DNA from: Serripes groenlandicus
Taxonomy: Eukaryota > Mollusca > Bivalvia > Cardiida > Cardiidae
Direction: 5' to 3'
Assembly (NCBI GenBank): GCA_031761405.1
Contig: JASEVX010000011.1
Span: 36,695,955-36,759,954, forward strand
Length of the DNA: 64,000 bases
Part shown: positions 56,521-64,000 of the stretch, in pieces
Position numbering within the stretch: position 1 is the stretch's first letter
Layout of the letters: the number at the start of each line of letters is the position of its first letter
The notes under the pieces: generated by a model
Seen by the model: only the letters and a program-made list of their open reading frames with translations
Database searches by the model: none
What the model was told of the DNA's origin: nothing
Program-made: the position numbers and the translations under genes

Positions 56521-56683
56521 TAAACTCATTTAAAGATTCTGTCAACTCCTGTAGATTCTGATACGATAGCAGGTGGACAGTATGAACCTACACTGTTCAG
56601 AAATGCCAATGTGTACATAGTCTTAAGCATGGCTCATATACATGGTAGTTACTGCTTCCCACCTTTGCGCTTAGGGATGCCGA

Positions 56684-56830
56684 CCGAGCTCCGGTAGCTC
56701 AGTCGCTAGCAACGCGGGCTGTCATTCTAGAGGTTATGAGTTCAATCCCCTAGCTCGGCCAACATTTTCTCGGACGTTTGACAAACTATGTCTTCTAGCA
56801 CTTAAACACCATTTGAACAAATGTTAAGGT
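56684..56830 (+). mobile_element. tRNA-derived SINE (plus)
   Basis: The head 'ccgagctccggtagctcagt' ends with 'agctcgg', pairing as an acceptor stem, and has A box (tagctcagtcgctag) and B box (gagttcaatcccc). The anticodon and T stems do not pair properly, so it is a SINE and not a tRNA gene. The body 'tttctcggacgtttgacaaa' follows. Confidence 0.7.
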
Positions 56831-58018
56831 AAATACGCAGATAACCGCTTTAATATATCATTATTGGAGCACAATGGTCGTCGTAACAAAACCCCGGTCA
56901 AAACATTATTTTCATGTGAGTGGTGACTTCAAACCTACCCCTTATCCTGCAATTCTAGATTTTAACACTTTCTTATTTACAGACGCATCTGCCGTAGAAG
57001 ACGTTTTAACAAAATTGTGGCAATAGAGCTACTGCTTATTGTGATCATTTTCGCCTTCATGTCACATTGTTTTTTTCAATTATGTTCAGTGATGACACAT
57101 ATTCCATGTTTTGCCTTTTTGCGGCGATTGTGGTAACAATAGCCACTGTACTATGACACAAGAAAAACAATATATAGGGAGATTTCGGCAGTACGTCAGA
57201 AATGCTTAGTGCAAAACATTAAGCGCCAAATAGTTCCATCATTTCTGCATAGACAAGGTTAACAATAATAATGTCAGTGCTATTTTGATACAAGATTGAT
57301 ACTAAGATTTTAGAACTATCGAACTAATATGTAATTGAGCGAGACATACACCAATTGATGAGTGACGTAGTAAGCAGGTGCCCGTTAGGTCACCCGACGT
57401 TTGGTTGGCACCGGATTGATACTAAGAGTTGAGATGTATCGAGCTTACGATCTACATTGAGTTAAAAGATGTAAATATTCGCATTCTTCATGTTTGGGCA
57501 GATAATACATACCATTGCGCGTTTTATCAGCCATGCAAAATATGACGCATGAGTCTGGAAATTCCAAAATGTCATATAAATAGCTTGCCAGACTGGTTTT
57601 CTATAGACCCAAACGTCGGGAAAATAATTATGATATAAAGGAAGGTAATTCATAAAGCATTACATTATTCTTATATTCTATGTTGAATATATTACAAATA
57701 CATCTATTTAACACTTATCGAAGTAAAATCCTTTTATTAAGTTATTTTTTGTAACTGAGTTGGAGATAAATCGAAAATATTATGATTCAATCGGAAGTAA
57801 TATAGAGTTGCTGAAATGTTTTCTTAAAATAGTTTATATAATTGAAATTAAACGCAATTACATGTAATACTACGATACAAAAAAAAAGCAGCTATTTACT
57901 AGATCTTGCTTCTTGTAAGATCATGACACTAGATGCTCGGCCCATACATTTGAGAAGAAGAAGCAGGCATGACTTGCTTGTGCAAGCTTGTGCCGAAGCT
58001 CTCATACATTTAAACCTT
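56831..58018. other. Intergenic; one MITE fragment
   Basis: About 56960-57060 is an inner fragment of a piggyBac-like MITE ('acagacgcatctgccgtaga', 'aaaattgtggcaata'). Nothing else is recognised. Confidence 0.4.
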
Positions 58019-58262
58019 CTTACAAAAGTAATAAACCGGCTTCTCATCAGAAAGCGTCTGTATGTGGGGAAGGTTTAAGAATAAGAAGTTCCACTTAACA
58101 TGTTCATTTCTTACTTGTGCAGACCTGTTTTTATAGACCATCCATGGGCAAAGAACATTCAGGTGGTATTTAACCCTTTCCCACATACAATACATATGCA
58201 GCAGATGCTTTTGGGAATATCCAGGCAAAAACACGGAAAAGCTCTATAAAATGAGTAATTGG
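58019..58262. mobile_element. Two half piggyBac-like MITEs
   Basis: A right end ('aaagcgtctgtatgtgggga') lies at ~58045-58078, and a left end (ttaaccctttcccacataca, 'atatgcagcagatgcttttg') at ~58170-58215. Confidence 0.6.
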
Positions 58263-58567
58263 GGAATAAAAAGTTGGTTGCTATAGACAGGGTATTGCTT
58301 AACAAAGGTTGACTTTAGCATAGGTGTGACTGTATATGAGAATTGATTGATGATACCAAATGCATGTATACAATAGGTTGATGTTCAAAATTGTCCAAGC
58401 GGTGTTTGACAGTAAACAAATCATCGTATCGGTTTGTTTACCTTCGCCCTTCGGCATAAAGCCATTTTGCGAGTAGATACATCCAAACCATATAAACCAA
58501 CAAATGATCCTATCAAACCCTGAATTTGTAAACAGGTTTTTCCTTCCACTCTTTGATCATGTACTGT

Positions 58568-58880
58568 ATTCGCTAACGTAAACCATTCGGCAATATGATC
58601 GTTATTGAGATGTTAATTGAACCAAATGGATAAGTTACCGCAGGTTTCAAAATCATCGACGCCGTAATAGCATAGCACAGTTAATATTAACCATTCGGCA
58701 ATATGACCGTTATTGAGATGTTAATTGAACCAAATGGATAAGTTACCGCATGTGACAAAAACATCGACGCAGTAATAGCAAAGTTAATGTTAACCAAACG
58801 GCAATATGATCGTTTGAACCAAATAGATAAGTTACCGCAGGTGACAAAAATATCGACGCCGTGATAGCACAGTTATTAAG
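58568..58880. repeat. ~115-bp tandem repeat, three units
   Basis: Units share 'aaccattcggcaatatgatc', 'gttattgagatgttaattga', 'accaaatggataagttaccg' and 'aaatcatcgacgccgtaata'. Confidence 0.9.
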
Positions 58881-59187
58881 AGCCCAAATTTGAATCAACG
58901 GAGTTAGCTATTCGCGATCGTTGTTTCGATTCTTATGAAAGGTCACTGTATATTTTTGTTATACGAATCTGATTTGTATCTAAATTACAATTGGAAGGGT
59001 AAAGCAACTTTGACTTATTTGCTTATCAGATATCTGCAATTAGAAACAAAATATAAGAACAGTATTGACCAAGATTACGATGCACATAACCGTACGCCTT
59101 TAACCACTTTGAACGCGAACGTCTCCATGAATGTGCAATATTTCTGTTCATGACTATTAGTCCGCTAGTTGACTTTGTTAAAGCAAA
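58881..59187. other. Intergenic, nothing recognised
   Basis: The frame 58935-59153 has no domain. Confidence 0.4.
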
Positions 59188-59407
59188 TGAGCCGAATTAC
59201 GAGAAAACCAAAATTGTGGACTGCGTAAAGTATCGACCCGAATCAGCATAAGCATGACGCGCAGGCTAACCCGGACATACACTTTTCGCCTGCTGTGGAA
59301 TTTCTGTTTCAGGAATCATTACTCTATACCTCTCTTCCCCTGAGACGGAATATGTCGGCCCGAATTAATCTGCTTGGACTGCGAAGGCTGGTCTGGATCG
59401 ATACATT
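59188..59407. mobile_element. Foldback MITE family B copy, fused to module copy 2
   Basis: Starts 'gagccgaattacgagaaaac' and runs through 'tttctgtttcaggaatcatt'; its right end is missing and it passes into the duplicated module at the same point as at the window start. Confidence 0.7.
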
Positions 59408-61640
59408 ATTTTGTTTGCCTTTTTTCCGTAATAAAATATTTCAGAGACATATGTCTCTGAATCTGTCTACCTATCAACACATATGTAGCAGACGACTAGG
59501 CAAAAGTATGGTAAGTCTCTATAAATGAAAGAAATATATTGTAAACTAACCTTGATATGTATTCTCATGCGACAGTGGAATTAACACAGATAAATCAAAA
59601 TAAGGTCTACACAATGGTATATATATAGACTGCTTGGTTATAGACTGCACTAAGAGCGAAGATATGACCTGACTACACTATATTAGCCAATATTACAATA
59701 TAGACACCTTTCGCACATACGAGGGGTGTAAACAAAAGCCGCGGAAACTTTTTCCCATTTCTTTATCTTTTTCAGGATTTCCGTAAAATTGCGCTATTAT
59801 GATGATCACGATATTCATTCAATAGGTAATTTACAGATCTGTGTTGTACGTTGAGAATGAGAAAGTGTTACTATAGGAACGTCATCAACTTTATACCGGT
59901 TCAATATTTATAATAAGTTCCAGGTACATATCTGGCATAATATAGAAATAAGAGCCCTTTCCCGCGAAATGTTTGAACACCCCTCGTATATCTCTTGTTT
60001 TTTAAAAACGTCGTTTTATGGTATTAACAATCCTACCGTGTATCAAAGCCATTTGTTATTGGATATTTCAGTAACTTGAGACCAATAGTGAGCGCGTTTG
60101 GCTATAATACTCGGGTTATATTACCAAGGTAAAAATTAACCGGTTCCAATTTTCATCAACCAAGTCTTCCTCCATGCTGCCAGACCGAATTATACTCGTT
60201 TTCGGACCATATCGCCGCGTCTGCGGATGTCCGGTTCCAAATCCCCGACGCTAACCACTAGGCCACGGTGGATTCCTGCATATGCATGCACTATTCACTC
60301 CGTATTACATGGATCTCAATACAGTTTACATATGAGCCGTTTTAAAAGGAACAATTTCGGGCATTTCTGAAAAATGTAGGTTCAGATCACCAATTTTAGC
60401 TAATCAGTTTTATCAGAAACCACACAAGTTGACAGAAACTTCTAGCACGCTTATCTGAGTAATATGTGGACAGTGTCCATTTGGATCTACACTGTTCTCG
60501 AACGCCAACCCTTTCCCGTCAGCCACATCTCACGATAATGAGTCATTCTAATGTAACAGGAATGGGGTAAGGTAAAAAACCCACTGAGACAACCCTGCTG
60601 TTACGGAAATTAGGTGAAGGTATAAATACCACTTATACAGCCCTGTTGTAATGGGAACGGGGTAGAGGTATAAATACTACTTATACAACCCTGCTATAAT
60701 GGGATTGGGGTACAGGTGTAAATACCACGTATACAGCCCTGCTGTAATGGAAGTAGGGTAGATGTATAAATACCACTTGTAATGGGAGTGGGGTAGAGGT
60801 ATAGATCCTACTTATAAGCCCTGCTGTAATGGGAGTGGGGTAGAGGTATAAATACCACTTATACAGCACTGCTGTAATGGGAATGGGGTAGAGGTACAAA
60901 TACCACTTGTAATGGGAGTGGGGTAGAGGTATAAATACCACTTATACAGCACTGCTGTAATGGGAATGGAGTAGAGGTATAAATACCCCTTATATAGCCC
61001 TGCTGTAATGGGAATGGGGTAGAGGTATTAATACCACTTATATAGCCATGTTGTATGGGAGTGGGGTAGATATATAAATACCACTTATACAGCCCTGTTG
61101 TAATGGGAATGGGGTAGAGGTATTAATACCACTTATTTAGTCCTGCTGTAATGGGAGTGGGGTAGAGGTATAAATACCACTTATACAGCACTGATGTAAT
61201 GGGAATGGGGTAGAGGTATAAATACCACTTGTAATGGGAGTGGGGTAGAGGTATAAATACCACTTATACAGCACTGCTGTAATTGGAATGGGGTAGAGGT
61301 ATAAATACCACCTATATAGCCCTGCTGTAATGGGAGTGGGGTAGAGGTATGCATACCACTTATACAGCACTGTTGTAATAGGAATGGGGTAGAGGTATAA
61401 ATATCACTTATACAGCCCTGTTGTAATGGGAATGGGGTAGAGTTATTAATACCACTTATTTAGTCCTGCTGTAATGGGAGTGGGGAAGAGGTATGAATAC
61501 CACTTATACAGCCCTGCTGTAATGGGAATGGGGTAGAGGTATAAATACCACTTATACAGCACTGCTGTAATGGGAATGGGGTAGAGGTATAACTACCACT
61601 TATACAGCACGCTGTAATGGGAATGGGGTAAAGGTATAAA
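59269..61640. repeat. Right copy of the 2.3-kb duplicated module
   Basis: Direct repeat of 1-2313. It includes the minus-strand tRNA-like head ('tccgcagacgcggcgatatg' on the reverse strand, near 60215-60275) and closes with the minisatellite. Both copies keep a truncated MITE B at the left, so the MITE was already part of the module when it was copied. Confidence 0.88.
60553..61640. repeat. Minisatellite, ~50-55-bp unit (copy 2)
   Basis: Same unit as 1308-2313, slightly longer array with different internal deletions, showing that the arrays evolved separately after duplication. Minus frames 60681-60941 and 61137-61370 are repeat artefacts. Confidence 0.92.
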
Positions 61641-62536
61641 TCTGTGTCACAATTATGACAGGGATTTTTTCTAAATTATATGAATAAATAGTGTTTAAGG
61701 AGTATTCTGCGATAGGTGCTAGCACTCGCCGAAAGTCAACGATTAACGATGACTTTTGCATTTTGGATAGGTGCTTTCGACAAAGTCCGCGTCTAAATTC
61801 CCGACTTCTAAGAGCGTTTACGGCTTTTGCAATCCAGTTACTTGAGTATAACATCTGGACATGCGTAGTACACGACACGAGTAACCATGCACGAACGCCT
61901 AACCCCAGTCTTGTGTTGTTTACAAAATAGCGACCTTCTGTGCATCAGCCGTCGCCACCTTTGATCTCGTGTTACCCGTCAAATAGTGGGGGTCGTTCTA
62001 GTCGAGTAGATGAGAGATTAAGCGCATGCGCAGTTCGCTTACTCGATACATGTACGTTCGACTTTCAACTCCAGTTACTCTCGTTACGCGAGTAAAGAAG
62101 TCGAAAACGCTCTAAGAAAGAGATTTCATCAAATCATTTGAGCGCTTTAAATTACGACGATTGCGAGTCAATGTTCTAAACACTTGTTTATAAAGCGTGT
62201 AGAATACTTTGATTATAATAGGCAGAACGAATAAGGAATAAATCTTGCAAGAAATCGATCATTTCTTTCGGCCAAAATCAAGTAAATGACCACCGGATAT
62301 TGGTTATTACAACATAACTGATTCATCCTTCTATTCTAAATTTGTATTACACAGTTCAACATTTGATTTTGACAGTTTTGACGCGATTCAAGATTTTGAC
62401 GCGATTATTTCGTAACAGATGACTGAGTTGGTGATGGAAAGAACATTACAAAGTTAAGTTAAGCTAAAACATGCACAGGCAGGCCAGTGTTTCATTAGGA
62501 TAAGTGCAACACTCAATTCCCAATCCTGCTTGCCCT
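61641..62536. other. Intergenic, nothing recognised
   Basis: Overlapping frames on both strands near 61600-61930 have no domain. The sequence is less AT-rich than its surroundings up to about 62100. Confidence 0.4.
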
Positions 62537-62766
62537 TTAACAAATCACAACCATCCCCACAATATAAAAACTCTGCAGCAGACGAATTAAAAATAAATCT
62601 GAGCAAAGATACAGAAAATCACATTTATTGGAAGTGTAATCATTGAATATAGTTTAAAACATTGTTGCAAAAGTAGAAATTGCTTGTTATGAGCAATTTC
62701 TTCTTCTGCATCAATGTTTTCAAAAGTCGTCGGCTGCAAATACGTATGCAAGTATGAAAGGTTTAA
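62537..62766. mobile_element. piggyBac-like MITE copy
   Basis: 'aactctgcagcagacgaatt', arms 'aaaagtagaaattgcttgtt' / 'gagcaatttcttcttctgca' and 'gtcgtcggctgcaaatacgt' are clear; outer ends are degraded. Confidence 0.65.
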
Positions 62767-63203
62767 ATAAGAAACACTTTTTCAAATGAAAGTCAGTAAG
62801 CTATTCTAGTATATAATGTCCGTCTTAAATAATAATGACAAAACTTTCAAAAAACAAGAAAAATACTTTTTACAATTTAAAATATGTATATATGTGTGTG
62901 TGAAATGTTTATCAAAGTTTATTCCCATTTTCAAGATTTTCTTTTTAGTCCTATTCTTCTACGATACAGGGATAATGATTTTAAAACATTCCGAACCGAA
63001 TGATATTTTCGAAGTAGGGGTCAATTAACTTTCACGTAGACCAACACGAAATGATGATATTGGAAAAATTTCATTCTGGCCTGATGCATCATTTCTTGTC
63101 TGCCATGGTGGGGATTTTATTTAAAATAAATATTCATATATGCACTTCTGTATCTCTCCTTAAACGATCGCAATTCTACCTCAGTACTTTCAGTACTTTG
63201 ATT
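62767..63203. other. Intergenic, ends with a module terminus
   Basis: 63178-63203 reads 'cctcagtactttcagtactt', a diverged form of the module's terminal block. Nothing else is recognised. Confidence 0.4.
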
Positions 63204-64000
63204 GTTAAGAGGAAGTTGACACTTCACGCTGGATAAGCGCCCACTGCATATCTTCATGTTGTGATAAAGCAAAAGCGAATGCTATCTATACTGCTTTGTT
63301 TGTTGTTTTACAATATATGTCATCGCAACCTTTAATCGTGTCCTGATAGATTCGACTGTTTAAGCCTATTCAGAATACGACTTTTGAAGAAAGTGTGGAG
63401 AAAAACAGAGATTATACCAAAAGGAGTGACTCCTTCAATTCAGAGGTCGAGAGAAGGAGGGTTAATCAGCTGTTTCCCCACAATTTCTCTCTTATTATTA
63501 AAGCAAACCCTATGTTGTGGGTACTTAAAATAATCGTCTCACTGAGACGATTCGTTTGAGTACACACAACATAGGGTTAGGGAGTCAAATACGGATTTTA
63601 GAACATGCAAAACGCCCCTTATCTAGAGCTCTGTTCAATTATCACATAATGTACATTTCTGAGATTAATACTTCACATTTTCCTTTGACATATACCCAAA
63701 GGATCCTTAAGAAGCAAAAAAGAAGAAAAAATCAGATAAAAAAGAAAGACAGAATATGGTTTGATATTAATTCATTCTACTGTTTCTTTCCCGCTATATG
63801 AAAATCAGTTTTAATCGATATCGATTAATAATCTTTCCACGAAAAAACCAAATAGATTTAATAACCTACTCATATGAAAGGCTAGTTGAGTGTATTTGCC
63901 TGTTTATCAACTACGTGTGTAAATCAAAGCACTGAAAGTGCTCACAGCAAGGGGCTAACTGCAGATAACATTTGGACATGGATTTACCGATCCCTAAAGT
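63204..64000. mobile_element. Repeat module with hairpin core (copy 2)
   Basis: 63204-63923 matches 9319-10032 closely. The palindromic core lies at 63506-63578. After 63923 the sequence 'aaatcaaagcactgaaagtg' ... 'agcaaggggctaactgcaga' is the inverted form of 9220-9290, giving this copy a right-hand terminal inverted repeat that copy 1 lacks. The element continues past the window edge. Confidence 0.75.

Noticed and set aside
56684..56760. Possible true tRNA gene with a fully paired acceptor stem
   Set aside because: Anticodon and T stems do not pair and a SINE body follows.

Overview
This window is eukaryotic genomic DNA. The genes are split by GT-AG introns, the sequence is AT-rich, and repeats dominate. 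The repeat mix (tRNA-derived SINEs ending in a short hairpin tail, many foldback MITEs, long minisatellites, a ~142-bp satellite with recurring 'gacctagtgacct' blocks, and LINE and Tc1 remnants) together with invertebrate-style multidomain extracellular genes points to a marine invertebrate, most likely a bivalve mollusc. The taxon is inferred from memory of such genomes; nothing in the window names it.

Three host loci are well supported. (1) A plus-strand gene at 14310-27769 has eight exons in the window. Their phases agree at every junction and together give exactly 2322 nt (773 codons plus a stop). It encodes the C-terminal part of a secreted or cell-surface protein: a ~330-residue invertebrate ectodomain, one calcium-binding-type EGF domain and two von Willebrand factor A domains. 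The first VWA has an intact metal site (MIDAS); the second has lost key MIDAS residues. The 5' exon or exons with the signal peptide were not found. (2) A minus-strand gene at 54211-36110 encodes a type II membrane protein of about 315 residues: a cytosolic tail, one membrane segment and four thrombospondin type 1 (TSP1) repeats, each on its own exon after a phase-1 intron. Its introns hold most of the large minisatellites. (3) An intact selenocysteine tRNA gene lies at 42626-42712 on the minus strand, inside the largest intron of the TSP1 gene, with a well-placed upstream TATA element.

The rest is mobile or repetitive. A 2.3-kb module at the left edge (1-2313) recurs in direct orientation at 59269-61640, and a 0.7-kb module at 9319-10032 recurs at 63204-63923. 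Two MITE families are scattered throughout: a piggyBac-like one with TTAA sites and an internal hairpin, and a ~260-bp foldback whose ends read like GAGCCGTTCCACGAGAAAAC. Single notable insertions are a 902-bp PIF/Harbinger-like element with its own promoter and short ORF (29391-30292), a 169-bp foldback with 9-bp target duplications beside tRNA-Sec (42391-42559), a decayed Tc1 transposase (39745-40240, minus), two LINE 3' fragments (19860-20290 minus, 20430-20760 plus) and a 66-codon KIAA1958/Crypton-like fragment beside a perfect 44-bp hairpin (18348-18736).

Region by region: 1-14.3 kb is repeats and unassigned sequence; 14.3-27.8 kb is the VWA/EGF gene; 27.8-36.1 kb is intergenic and repeat-rich with one orphan exon candidate; 36.1-54.2 kb is the TSP1 gene, enclosing tRNA-Sec; 54.2-64 kb is repeats including the second copies of both modules. 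The two protein genes converge tail to tail. I see no bacterial features, CRISPR array or operon.
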